A stretch of 64,000 nt of DNA from Xanthostigma xanthostigma (lineage: Eukaryota; Arthropoda; Insecta; Raphidioptera; Raphidiidae), in assembly GCA_963575645.1 (NCBI GenBank), contig OY754466.1, positions 37,852,001-37,916,000 on the forward strand. The letters run 5' to 3'. Numbering within the stretch: position 1 is the stretch's first letter; every line of letters starts with the position of its first letter. The position numbers were made by a program, and so were the translations under genes. The notes beneath the pieces are model-generated. The model had not been told where the DNA came from, ran no database searches, and worked only from the letters and a program-made list of their open reading frames with translations. Positions 33,101 through 44,980 of the stretch are shown here, piece after piece.

Positions 33101-35126
33101 TTTTATCAAAAAAAGTTGGCAACCCTATCACCAATCCAAGTTTTTTGTTCAGAAAGAAGAGGAACCAGAACCTCCCACCCGTCTTCTCTTTGATTCATAG
33201 TCACTTTCAACTTTGACACAATATTATGACGTAGGCATAGGTTGCCAGTTTTATTTTATTAGCTGAAATTTGTAGAGCTACCTAGCGATACAAGGACCGT
33301 ACTACTTAGTGATCTATAAAAAATCGATATAATTTAATGAGTTAAAGTGAGACAGAAATGCAACAACGCTGTTAATTGTATAAGCGTTCTCCCTTGCGTT
33401 TTAGGTGGCAAATTAAATTGGAAATTAAACGAAAAACTAAATCTTTTTTATGTAATAATGTAACACCTTTTTAATTATTAAATTGTAATTGAATCAGTGT
33501 TGCCAGACCCATAAATTCTGAAATGGGGAACACCATGCATGTTTAAGATTATTTTGCCTTATATATATTGTATAGCCACTTAAAAAAAAACCGTTACCAG
33601 CTCTCCTCTAGTCGGCCGCGTGTATGGAACCATGTCTTGCTGACAAATAAATCGGGATCGCGTCGGAAAATGAAACGTGTTCCATCTTTTTATTAGGGGG
33701 ACATGCGTGAGCTCTTATTTAAATACTGCCATATTGTTCATATTTTTAGATTAGCGATTCTCAGCTGTCTATTATAACAGCCTTATGAGAGGCGAAAATC
33801 TAAAATATTTTACTGTGACATTTTATGTACATTGTAATTTCTTTATGCCAAATGTCTGATTGCATGAAATTTGTATATCTGCTTGAACGGAATATATAAT
33901 ATAATATATACATATGGTTTTCAATTAAAATTAGTAAACACCCAACCACAAAAAAATGATATTTACAAACAGAACTGTATCTGTCAATACAGTGTTGGTA
34001 ATATGTATGTAATAATTATAGCAAGTTATCTATGTATTTACCTTAAAATTTCCTATATAATAATATATTATTATTTACTTGATTTTTCTGAATCAACCCT
34101 CAGACTCTGCTAATATACATTCATTTATCAACTACAGGAACATCCGTTTCATTAACAGAACATAAAATTAAAAGCTACTACAATTAAAAAATTGACTCAA
34201 AAAAGTCAAATTTTTATTGGAGAGGCACTACAGTTATATAATATTACAAGATCCATCTATTAACAACAAAAGAAGTGAAAAACACCTCAACAATTCAGTG
34301 TTATTCTGAACAATCGTGAAAATTTGACCGTTAATTATTATTTGCTAATCGTTATAATAATAATGTTTTATCATGGCATGATTGCAAAACTATAATAGGT
34401 AGATAAATATAAATATACAACCGAAACTAGAATACAATATGAATTAAATTTCGTCGACGTCTTTTCAATTCACAGCCATTTTGTTCTCCTTCAGAATTAC
34501 ACTGATTCACTCATTTCAACGACCTTTATTATAATATTAATTTTATAATCACTATATTTACGATATATTAAAAAAACGCCAGTTTTTATCGTTTTCAACT
34601 GTTTTTCTCTTTTTTCGTTTAAAAATATTAATTATTACAATTTAATACCACATTAGCTTTTCTTTTATAAAACTAAAAAATTAACACAGAAAATATTACT
34701 TTACCAAAAATTAAATCGCTATTAATAATTTATATACTTAGTAATATTTTCCCAAGATTCAGTACCTATCAAGTAAGTTCAAAGACGACATACAACTTTT
34801 GAAAGGCTAAAACAGAATGATACAGAACCAGGATAATTCAAAAGTTAATTATTTTATAGGTGCCAAGTTTTATTTACTTAGATTAATTTTTTTAAATAAA
34901 TAACAAAACGTACCTACATTGTATATTTATGTTTTATGTATTGCATTGCTGTTCACGCACGATTATAATAATATATTTATCTTCCCAAAATTATTACAGA
35001 AAAGTATAAGGATTAGTCAAATACAAACATATATAAATCCCAAAAGAATTCGTTAATCTAATAAAAAAATGTTTTCTAATAAAAACAGTTTACGTTTAAA
35101 TTTAATTTCAGAAGGGTTAAGTATAC
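30176..35126. other. long AT-rich stretch without recognised features
   Basis: Nearly 5 kb with no convincing frame, inverted repeat or RNA gene. Faint repeat-like text near 33110-33260 (GTTGGCAACCCTATC, TATTATGACGTAGGCATAGG). It is the least structured part of the window; old, decayed sequence or intron of the zinc-finger gene are both possible. Confidence 0.45.
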
Positions 35127-35129
35127 TTA

Positions 35130-35547
35130 GACCGTGTTCAGACGAGGCGTTTTACGCGCGAGTCCACTCGCGCGTTTCAATTTCTATTGCGTCCAGATAC
35201 CGCGTTTTACGCGCGTTTCTACGTTGGGCTCGGTGTGGCGCCAGTTACAAACATGGACTCGGAAACAGCGGTTGTGTTGTGGCTTGCATACTGTCGATGG
35301 AAACACTCGCAACGGACTCGCGCGTAGTACTGGACGCAGCAATTGGCACCCGAGTATCTCGACTCGCACGGCGCTCGCGCGTAAAACGCGCGAGTCGAGA
35401 GTCCAGCTCATTGCACGCATTTTACGCGCGAGTTAGGGATCGCGCGTAGGCATCTGGACGGGATATATGTAGCTCTAGTATCTCGGGTACGCGTGAGTGT
35501 CGACGCACGAGTGGACTCGCGCGTAAAACGCCTCATCTGAACACGGC
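35130..35547. mobile_element. PIF/Harbinger-type MITE
   Basis: Inverted ends GACCGTGTTCAGACGAGGCG and CGCCTCATCTGAACACGGC extend inward through TTTTACGCGCGAGTCCACTCG. They are flanked by TTA (35127-35129) and CTA (35548-35550), near the 3-bp duplication expected for PIF/Harbinger. It is strikingly GC-rich, with GCGCGTAAAACGCG motifs in both orientations. A short relic frame lies at 35253-35327. Overlapping open frames on both strands come from the GC-rich palindrome. Confidence 0.7.
35253..35327 (+). pseudogene. possible Harbinger transposase N-terminal relic
   Basis: ATG followed by DSETAVVLWLAYCRWKHSQ and a stop after four more residues. Animal Harbinger transposases often begin with an acidic-hydrophobic stretch followed by an Arg-rich run, which this resembles loosely. 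Support is family resemblance only. Confidence 0.3.
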
Positions 35548-38369
35548 CTAGCGTCATCCAAGCAATGCATTATAAAATTTTACAGAGTGGTTGTCAGCAC
35601 TATTGTGGTACAATTTTAATGTGTCGCCGAAGGCGTAGGTAGTCCGTATCCCTAGTGTCGCTACAATGTACATCGCTATTTTTTGTAAAGCATTTTAACA
35701 GTTGTACTTCGTAAAAGAAGAAGTCAATATTGTAATTCATAACGACCACAGACCAGTAAACTCGCGTTTACCCAATCGTGTGGTTGTTTAGAATGGTAAG
35801 CTGTGATTTTCTAGAAAATAAAAATCCTGTAAATTATTTTGTGATTGTCTTTGTTTTGGCGATTATCGTTTCGGATTGACTTAAAACATTTTGATAAAAA
35901 CAATATAAATATATAGTGTCTATTTGCAGTACTGATTTTTTTATTGAAAAATATTAACAAGTACATAATATATATTTTCATTTGACACAGCAAACAATAT
36001 ATTGAAACATTCAGTCGTACGTATAAAAGTCTAGACCTATTATATTTACAGTACACCAGATTACCTAAATTACAAAAAAAAAAATATTAAATTGCTTTTT
36101 TAGTCATGTTGTATTCTGTTATAGGTGAAAAATATTTATAAAATTATGAAAACATAATAAAGTGTTTTTTTTTATGTAATGTCTGATGGCTTATTTTTGT
36201 TAACATTAAATGTAACAAAACTGCAGTATTCTGTACAGAAAAATAAGTTGCGATTTATCAAAATTTCAAATTTTGACAACTCCTGCACAGTAAGACATGT
36301 AAAAGAAGCAATTTGAAATTTAATAAATGCATCTAGTGGCTCAACTTAAATAATTATTGCTAAAAGTTGCTTGTCTCTAGGCTATATTGTTTGTGTAGGT
36401 GCTCTCAAAAATGAAAATTGTATTAAAAATTAACGTGAAAATTATATTCTTGGCTCTTTAGAGGATATTTCTCTAAAACATAATAATAAATAGTGTAATA
36501 CACAATTATTATGTTTTAGAAACATTTTTTCACAAATTATATTTATGAACTATACATACAAGTGAATATAAGTATATTAAAAAAGATTAAAAATAATAAT
36601 TTAAAAAATCTATCGTTGTTTTTCTGTCAATGTTTGTATAAAAATACTATTCACTGTGATATGGATGTTAATTGTGTTTTGTGTATTTGCTTGATTTTAA
36701 ATAATTACGAAAGCTCTAATAAGCAGAAAATGTCAAATATGGATCTATATGTTTTATTATTTCAATGAATTATTTCCATGAACAATGCAGAATAATTTTT
36801 AATGGGCAATTTTGTATTATCGAGACTATTTTAAAGAAGTCCGCAAAGTAATATTTTTCTAATTTATATTTTATGACCTATATAAACAAAATAAAAAAGA
36901 GTTGTCCAAACTTTATCCAAAAATACTGAGTGAATTGAAGAATTACTGAAAAATTGATGCCTCTCTTGGTCATTTGGATCACTACGTCAACTATGTTTGT
37001 ATTTTATAGAAATTTAGTGTTCTATATTTCTTGTTTCAAACCTCGCTACAATCAGTATTGTTCCGCAATTCCCGAAGCATCCCAAACTGTTCCGCATTTC
37101 TTTCACAAAATTATTGTTTTACCATTACGCAATTTGTAGTGCATTTGTTTACTTTTAAGAAAAAACGAAATTCCTGACTGATTACATTAATATATTTTCA
37201 TTTGCAAAAAAAATCCCATCTCTACCTTCAACAAACCTTTCGGCAAAATTTAACTTTATAAAAGTTGGCAGCCCTGATTTTTTTGTCAAATTTTTTAGAA
37301 TCATCCCTATACTGAGTTACGAGAAGAACGAAAAATCTAAAATACTTCAAACCTTTCATGAGATAGTAAAATGTAACACGTATTATTATTTGCTACCAAC
37401 AACCATTAAAACGTTACGTTACTGGTTAGTCGCTATCACAATCATAAAAATTATATCTCTTTGTCTACATGCTCGATCTTTTCTCAAATTCTAAGCTTTA
37501 AATTATACACTGGGTTGCCAGGTGTCCGATTTTTACCCGGTCAGTCCGGTTTTTCAATGTCTTCTCCTGGTGAAACAAGAAAATAACACCGGAATAAAAA
37601 ATGTTTTTTTTTAATTTTATTTACGAAACTACCCTTTTCAGGATTTATAATTTTTGTACGATTAGTCACATTTTTTGTGTTTTGTTTTAAAGAAGACTAA
37701 TTTTCGTTCAATTGTTTTAATTATATGCGCTTAAGCTTTATGAATAGAAGATACATTATTTTTTCTGTTCTGAAAGAAAACTTTAATATTTGACGTATTT
37801 CCAGAGAGAACAAGTAATTTGGGGAACTGACTTTGTTGACTATTCTTCGTAATAAAATGATTAAAAAAAGCAAACGGTCGTTTTTTTGCAAACACTGACA
37901 TCCCCGGACACGTTGTCCAATTTTTTTTAAAAACAAATCTGACTACCGTTGTCACAAAGTTGATGAGCCAAGAAAACATATATAAATTTACTCTGGTAGT
38001 TAATGGAATCCGTATGTAGGACTCATGATTGGTAGATTTTTCTGCTACTACAAGTTCGTGTGCTTGGACCTTAAATTTACATTCTACTTTCAGTTTCGTC
38101 TCTTTTCGTAAGTTACTTCCGTAATTAGTATTCATAACTCTATTCCATCAATTAATAATTTTTTATGAATGCAATGTGCTAGTAAAAAATAATATTATGT
38201 ATTTTATACCAATGATTCGTCAAAAACTGTATATTGCATTTGTTGTATTCATTGTAGGTATATTACACAAAAAGAAAAAAAAAACAATTTATGAATGTGA
38301 ACTTTAATTTGTTTAATTTTATTTTAACTTTTACACTGTGTCCGACAGTTTATTAGAAGGAGCGCCGAC
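35548..38369. other. AT-rich intergenic DNA with one unexplained frame
   Basis: A 134-residue minus-strand frame (37731-38135) is the longest outside the zinc-finger exon, but its composition is that of AT-rich noise and no motif stands out; a decayed transposase is possible. Near 37505-37560 the text GGGTTGCCAGGTGTCCG resembles a hAT end without a partner. Nothing else seen. Confidence 0.4.
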
Positions 38370-38839
38370 CGTAAAAAATAGTTCCGATTTTATAGAGGAT
38401 GCAACTTGAAAAGATAGTACATATAAGTAGTGACTTTAATCACTTGCCTAGGCAATCCTGTGATAACCTAATCCGAGAGCGGGGAAACGGTATTAATTTT
38501 GATGTAGTTGCTAGCCCCATAGACCTAGAGCTTTTGGTTTTAATGAGTTTGTTGATTGATAAAGACCTTTTAAGAATATGTGTGATTGGCGTCTTAAATA
38601 ATGATCAAACATGGTAACTCAGGTTTTTTATCTAAGACGACAACCATAATATATATTACTACTAAACAGTTCTTACCGACCCCGGCCCGTAAAAATCAAA
38701 AGCTCTAGCTCTATGGGGAGCTACATCAAAATGAATGTCGGAAGTGGTATTATCCCGCCGTCGGATCAGGTTCTTCCAGGTTTGTACTACCTTTTCTGAC
38801 AGTTTCATTCTCTATAAAATCGGAATAATTTTTTTTACG
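38370..38839. mobile_element. foldback element with about 170-bp arms
   Basis: CGTAAAAAATAGTTCCGATT at the left and AATCGGAATAATTTTTTTTA at the right begin an imperfect inverted repeat that continues through TTTTATAGAG, GTAGTAC, the TTTTGATGTAG block and CATAGACCTAGAGCTTTTG. It is almost all arm, with about 130 bases between. The frame at 38399-38617 lies in the left arm and is not a gene. Confidence 0.65.
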
Positions 38840-40026
38840 CCTGCCACTTGAACATATATGGAGGTATTTTTAAAATGTGGCTGAAACAAGATCAGTAGTT
38901 TTTATCAATTAAAAAGTCGAATCAATAGGCTGACTGTTTATCATCAACAAAAAAATAAATTTTAAGTGAAAAATGCTTGCGTTATTAAATTATAACATTT
39001 TTTTTTAAATTTCTTATGAATTGAATAATATTCAAAATGTATATTTTAACAGAATAGAAACTAGCACAAAATTTAAGAAAATATAAATACGACGTTCAAA
39101 GAAATATTTATAGATATTTAATATAAATAAAAAAGAAATTATATCAACCTCTCCTGAAACTCCTTTGAAATGAAAACATATTTCAAAAACCTCAAAGTCA
39201 CTTTAATCTTCATGTACACTTTAAATGTGCAATAAAGTTCACTAAACGTAATAATGTGGTATAGCTATCGAATGCAGTGGCGTTCGCTTTTTTATGTTTA
39301 CACGTGTTTACCTAAATTTTATAGTATTTCGCTCAAATGCCTCAATGAACGGTGAATCTATTTTCAGTTTTTAGCGGATGTATCTGCAAAAATGGCGGGT
39401 ACACAGAATGCGCATCGTATCTTTTTTTATCATCATTGTACGTTGTATTCTAATGTTCTATATTAATTATTGTGATAAATTATAATTAACGGATAAACTA
39501 ATGAGAAATAATAGAAATACCAAATTTTTAATAAACGATTCTAGAGTTCAAAATAAGAAAATGTTCAAAAAAACAGGAAATAGGGAACATTTTCTTGGTA
39601 CCTATTTAATTTTTTTTATATTTATCGATACCGACTGATACTGTCCGTGTTTTTGTCAGGATTCACATTCGGTATGTACCTATATGATTTTTTTCTTACT
39701 TTTACACTCTATAATAGAAGTATAGGCATAACAAATTGTATTAAAAAAAATTAGCGAGCATCAAATTAAGACTTTAGTTTGAAATTTAGTGTAGGTATAG
39801 TGTTCAAAATGGTATTCAAAAATGTGAAACGACCCAATTAAGACTTTTTATCCAGAGCTTCGTCTGATTAATTTATTCGCCACATTGACAAAATTACGCT
39901 ATAGAAATATTAATAAATTCTACTTCGCAAATGTTTGAATTGCATCATGTATGGATTTTTTAGTTCAGTAATATTGCACTTTTCTGCATAAATCGCATAA
40001 ATATTTGTTTATAATAATTTACTTGG
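38840..40026. other. AT-rich DNA without recognised features
   Basis: No convincing frame, RNA gene or repeat seen. Confidence 0.45.
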
Positions 40027-40424
40027 TTCAATGCTAAATATTTCGCAAACCGTTGATGCCACGACAAAAATGCTATGAACCTTTTTTACAGAGCATTAAA
40101 TTCCCTACGATTTATGAAGCCATTTTCGTAAATTTAACCGTTTACGAATTACAGCGCGTCAAAGGTTAGCAAAAAAATAGTTTCTGCAAACTAAAAGTTC
40201 GTTGCAGCTTATGTTGCAAGCACTTACCTAATGAAGATAATGTTCTTTTTTTCTCTCTTGTTATTTGCTGCAAAAAGTTATTTAACACCTTCTTTTCAGT
40301 AACCCGTCAGTTTTACGAATATTGCCACCTAAAGAAAATTGTGGGGAATTTAATGCTCTACAAAAAAGAACTTGACCATTTTTGTCGTTGTGTCAACGAT
40401 TTTTGCGAGCTATTTCGCATTGAG
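40027..40424. mobile_element. palindromic MITE with about 80-bp TIRs
   Basis: The left TCAATGCTAAATATTTCGCA and the right TGCGAGCTATTTCGCATTGA are inverted; the arms run on through ACGACAAAAATG and AGAGCATTAAATTCCC. Non-coding centre of about 240 bases. Confidence 0.7.
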
Positions 40425-40706
40425 CTTTCGCAAAGATGAGTGACTAGCACTATATACTTTTGGAGCACATCAACTTGGTAAAATACAAAACAATTAAAAA
40501 ACAGTGGCTAACGCGCCCGTGCGTTGCGAACCTATATTTATAGACAGTTTTACGTGACGTTTTCATGGCTGGGAACTAGAATTTTATAGTTCCAGTCTCC
40601 AAATTAGAATATGAGAACTGGGGAATATATCAATTAGATATCGAACTTACTGTCAAAAACAAAGTGAAATTATGAATCGGTACTCTACACCTGAGTTCAT
40701 TCCATA

Positions 40707-41915
40707 TATTCAAAGCAATGGCACGTCAGTCCGGTGTCGGAGAGGCAACCGGATGGCGAGTGGTAATCTGGGCCTATGAGTGGTACAGAACCCCCTGGTA
40801 GAGGCCAAAGTGACCCCAAATGGACGGGGGCGGCGATATGGGGGTGGGGCAAAATCGAAAAATGTTTGAAAAGGCAACCGGATAAAAATGCGGTTGCATT
40901 GAAGGAAATACCCTAATTATATAATAAATTTTTTTTGCCATCCGATCCACGCGGGCCGTTTTTGCTCTAGCGAATAAAAAAAAAATTAAAAAAAAACTGA
41001 AAAGGCAACTGCTTCAAAATTAGTGAGCATACTTATTGACACCACCAAACGTTGGAAAAAAATTGCCATCCGATCCTGATGGGCAGTTTCGGAGAAACAA
41101 CCCCTCAAAGTCGCCGAAAAACCCTTTTTTTCGATTTTTTCAACAATAAGTAAAAAAAACACACTAAACATTGTTCAAATCGGATGGCATTCGAAATTTA
41201 TACTGTCCTAAGTACATATAATAGTGTGTATCAATGCCATCCGATTTTGATTAAATTTACCCCTATTTAGCCAACCCCCAAAACTCAATAACAATAAAAA
41301 TAATGCCATACGCTGCATAAAATTGTTAATTTCATGAGTTTTGGGAGATGGCTAAATAGGGGTAAATTTAATCTAAATCGGATGGCATTGATACACACTA
41401 TTATTTGTACTTAGGACAGTATAAATTTCGAATGCCATCCGATTTGAACAATGTTTAGTGTGTTTTTTTTAGTTATTGTTGAAAAAATCGAAAAAAAGGG
41501 TTTTTCTGTGACTTTGAGGGGTTGTTTCTCCGAAACTGCCCATCAGGATCGGATGGCAATTTTTTTCCAACGTTTGGTGGTGTCAATAAGTATGCTCACT
41601 AATTTTGAAGCGGTTGCCTTTTCAGTTTTTTTTAAATTTTTTTTTTATTCGCTAGAGCAAAAACGGCCCGCGTGGATCGGATGGCAAAAAAAATTTATTA
41701 TATAATTAGGGTATTTCCTTCAATGCAACCGCATTTTTATTCGGTTGCCTTTTCAAACATTTTTCGATTTTGCCCCACCCCCATATCGCCGCCCCCGTCC
41801 ATTTGGGGTCACTTTGGCCGCTACCAGGGGGTTCTGTACCACTCATAGGCCCAGATTACCACTCGCCATCCGGTTGCCTCTCCGACACCGGACTGACGTG
41901 CCATTGCTTTGAATA
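40707..41915. mobile_element. 1.2-kb near-perfect palindrome (foldback element)
   Basis: Two 581-base arms (40707-41287 and 41335-41915) are inverted copies that differ at only a small number of positions, around a 47-base loop. Within one arm GCCATCCGAT or its inverse recurs at about 40937, 41065, 41179 and 41236, with related GGCAACCGGAT and CCGGATGGC at 40873 and 40749; the other arm mirrors this. The two 60-85 residue frames at 40986-41171 (-) and 41451-41705 (+) encode the same peptide because they are the same sequence in mirror image. No transposase. A transcript through it would form a hairpin RNA of over 500 pairs. Confidence 0.9.
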
Positions 41916-41948
41916 ATACAGTTAAAACACAAAAAAAAAACGGGATTG

Positions 41949-42709
41949 GTGTATATGTTACGGTCTAAACCCGAATTCAGTCAATGAGCGAAATAAATGC
42001 GCAAAACTAGTTTTGACCAACGAACATTGCCCAAACCCAAAATCTTACATTTATAAACGGGTATTGAGTGTTATAAAATGAGAAAAACTAGTTTTGCGCA
42101 TTTTCCATTGGTCAAAACTAGTTCTGTCCATTTTTGAACGGACAGTACTAGTTCTGCTTGTTTCATTCAATCAACGTACGAGCCCGAGCAAAAGTAGGGT
42201 TATGTTCTTGTTTATGTACCTATGTATTGAATTGTTCTCCTGAATGTTATAATTAATTAATTGTGGGATATTCAGTGTAATAATTAAGTAAAAATGCTAG
42301 ATGAATTCGAGTCTCAACTAGTTCTCCTATTGGAGGCTACTGAAACATAATTTTATGACGAAACATAATTACCTTACTAGACTAAGTGAGGTTAAGAAAG
42401 CAAATTTATTGAAAGCTGAAATAAAACCTCTGTTTGCTAAACAATCCAGAAGAATAAATCGCTTTGATATAATAAGTATCATTGATGTGGAAAAGTTAAC
42501 AATTAAAAAACGTAAAAAAGATTCCGATGCCATACTAGTACTGTCCGTTCAAAAATGGACACAACTAGTTTTGAAAATGCGCAAAACTAGTTTTGCTCAT
42601 TTTATAAGAGTCAATACCCGTTAAAATGTAAGATTTCGGGTTTGGGCAATATACGTTGGTCAAAACTAGTCATTGACCGAATTCGGTTATAGACCATAAC
42701 ATATATACT
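41949..42709. mobile_element. TIR element studded with ACTAGT palindromes
   Basis: Inverted ends of about 220 bases with moderate divergence: GTATATGTTACGGTCTAAAC at the left, and its inverse near 42690 at the right, continuing through TTGACCAACG, TTGCCCAAACCC and TCCATTTTTGAACGGACAGT. ACTAGT occurs nine times, at 42006, 42087, 42117, 42147, 42317, 42534, 42564, 42586 and 42665, mostly as CAAAACTAGTTTTG. A centre of about 350 bases has broken frames (42292-42350, 42355-42624). Confidence 0.8.
42292..42624 (+). pseudogene. broken frames inside the ACTAGT element
   Basis: ATG at 42294 gives MLDEFESQLVLLLEATET then a stop. Shortly after, a frame from 42355 gives 89 residues (MTKHNYLTRLSEVKKANLLK then a Lys-rich stretch) and ends inside the right TIR. 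This looks like the shrunken remnant of an element-encoded protein, but I do not recognise the family. Confidence 0.35.
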
Positions 42710-42985
42710 ATAGTTAATCGAATATTATAAATGATTCTCTAAAAACTAACAACAATCTTGTACAAGTAGGTATAGTAATATTGTATAATGTTTGTATATT
42801 TCAGAAAAGATGCAACGCGCATTCTGGTACATTCTGTATAATATAATATCGACTCAAATCTAAACCTATAATAATTAATTCTATTGTATTGAACCATTTT
42901 TAAAGTACTATTGTTTCATTATTGGAAGTGTTTATGTGGCCCTGAGCTACCGTGGGTGAGTTAAAAAAGAGTTTACTGTTTGAAT

Positions 42986-43385
42986 TAGTGATGTAACGAA
43001 TATTAATTTTTAGATATTCGTGAATGCAAATGCGAACATCTGTCGGCGATACTCGCGAATGCGAACATTCAGTTTTCAAATCTGGCGTCATTTATCATGC
43101 GTAGTGGTTCAGGGTACTAGGTTGATAATCATTAATACTAAGACTGAAGCTTTATTAACTAATGTTAAAGTAAAGGCTGAGAAAAGGTAACCTCAGCCCA
43201 AAAACAGTTATTTTTAAAAAAGGAGTAATAAAACTTTTTTGATACAAATGCTTAGAAATTAATATTTTTTGTCCTATTTAATATTATTTACACATTAAAA
43301 AAAGATGTTTTTTCTGATATTCATATTCGCATGAATTTTGTGAATGTGAATTTTAAAAAATATGCGAATATTCGTTACATCACTA
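42986..43385. mobile_element. hAT MITE
   Basis: Ends TAGTGATGTAACGAATATT and AATATTCGTTACATCACTA are perfectly inverted. Flanks GTTTGAAT (42978-42985) and GTTTGTAT (43386-43393) are an 8-bp duplication with one change. Subterminal GCGAATG/ATTCGC motifs recur. The minus-strand frame at 42900-43091 crosses the left end and is chance. Confidence 0.88.
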
Positions 43386-43904
43386 GTTTGTATATCATGT
43401 GATTTACTATAACTTTTCAAAAAGTGAAATTGAACTGTAGGTAAATTTCAGTTAACTGATCACGCGATATATATTGTTATGAATAAAAAATCACAATATT
43501 TTTATTTTAACACAATCTTATGTTTTCATAAAGACTATATTTAATACTATTTTGCGTAGATACATAATTATATAAATCTTGAAGGAGGTTATGCTTCCAA
43601 TCGTAAACCGGATTTGCTTGTCAGTATATTTTAAGTTTTTTTTTTTTTTTTTTTGAGATTTCTAACTCACTTGTCAACAGCCATTTCAGACGGTTTTTCC
43701 AAACGACTGTCAATGAATAATTCGGGCATATCTTGGTATACTTGAGAATGATATACAAGTATATGGATTGGAATGTCCTGACTTTTAACAGTACCTAAAG
43801 GGTTAAAAAAAATGTTCAGTGCATTGGATTAATTAAACTTAAAAGAAATTTAACTTATTATGAGAAAAATGAAGACAAATTTTATTTAGTTATTTTAATT
43901 TCGT
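43386..43904. other. AT-rich DNA without recognised features
   Basis: A T run at about 43637-43655; nothing else seen. Confidence 0.45.
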
Positions 43905-44062
43905 TAGATGTCAGCGCGAAAATGTGTTATTAACGCTTGCTGTGTGTATGGGTTGGATTATAACATGACTTTTGTTGATGGCGACATCTAACCCACTTTT
44001 TTTAGGTACTAGAAAAGCCATTTAAGTGGTTCTACTTGTAACTTAAAGTCGCATACGGGGAA
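43905..44062 (-). repeat. dispersed repeat P, copy 2
   Basis: Reverse-complement match to 12757-12893, with the shared blocks AGATGTCGCC, CATGTTATAATCCAAC, CAGCAAGCGTTA and GCTGACATCTAACG. It has extra bases in the middle compared with copy 1. Confidence 0.5.
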
Positions 44063-44407
44063 CATGGCGTTTGTTGATAGTTAAGTACTAGAAGAGTGAA
44101 TTAAAAAAAGTTCGCTCTTGTTTCCCAGGCTTATACAGAGACTTCTTCAATATTTACCGCCATCTTGTAGAGAATTTCATCCCAACATATAGGCTTTGAT
44201 GATGCAATTTTAAAAAATAATCGAGATACAAGCCTGGACAGTCACGTCTGGAATACCCTATATATTTGCAAATATTCAATAATCCTTTATATTTTATATA
44301 AAGTCAAATTAGGATAGTTTTAAATATCAACGCACTCTAAAGAAAATTAGATAAACATTTTGTAGTACCTAATACAAACAAATATTATAGAAGAAAAAAC
44401 AACACAG

Positions 44408-44972
44408 TAGTGATCTGTCCACATGACTCTTTATTGAAAGCTGACTCCCTGCGTTCCGCTCACTAAAAAGAGTCGCTCAGAGGGAGTCGTTCAAAGGAGC
44501 GACACTAGAGAGTACGCACTACACAAGAGTGCAGACTGCAGAGGTGTGAACTGTCATCATGCATGCTCAGGAATCACGTAGCATTGCACAGCACAATACA
44601 CATGAGCTCATTTCTGATCTTATATTATTCGCATTTCGGATAAACTATAAATTATAATAAAATCTTAACAATAATAATGTTTGTTGTTAGTGTTACAATA
44701 TTATATCTTTGTCAACGCCGTCAATGTGAATGGTTTAAGTCACTGAAAGCTTAGTACTATTACACTTACAGTGTGTCATTCATGACTCAGCAAAGATAAC
44801 TCCGTACGTGCAAAATTTACTAGTGCCTCTGTGACCTATGCTGTGTGCGCTCTGTAAATGTGCGAATGCAACAATACAGAACAGCTCAGCACAGAGCAAT
44901 GGCGCTCGGAGTGAGTCATTCACAAAAAAACAGCGACTCGCTCCGAGAAAGGACAGGAGCGACACATCACTA
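44408..44972. mobile_element. hAT MITE family B, copy 2
   Basis: Ends TAGTGATCTGTCC and GACACATCACTA; flanks CAACACAG (44400-44407) and CAACCCAG (44973-44980) are an 8-bp duplication with one change. The interior is collinear with 10637-11227, with small deletions and a short insertion. Frames here are not genes. Confidence 0.88.
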
Positions 44973-44980
44973 CAACCCAG

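Noticed and set aside
37731..38135. 134-residue minus-strand frame
   Set aside because: Composition is that expected from AT-rich noise, no motif or homologous repeat in the window; kept only as a remark.
40986..41705. A pair of related small proteins (61 and 84 residues) in opposite orientation
   Set aside because: They are the same sequence read from the two arms of a palindrome; no support for coding.
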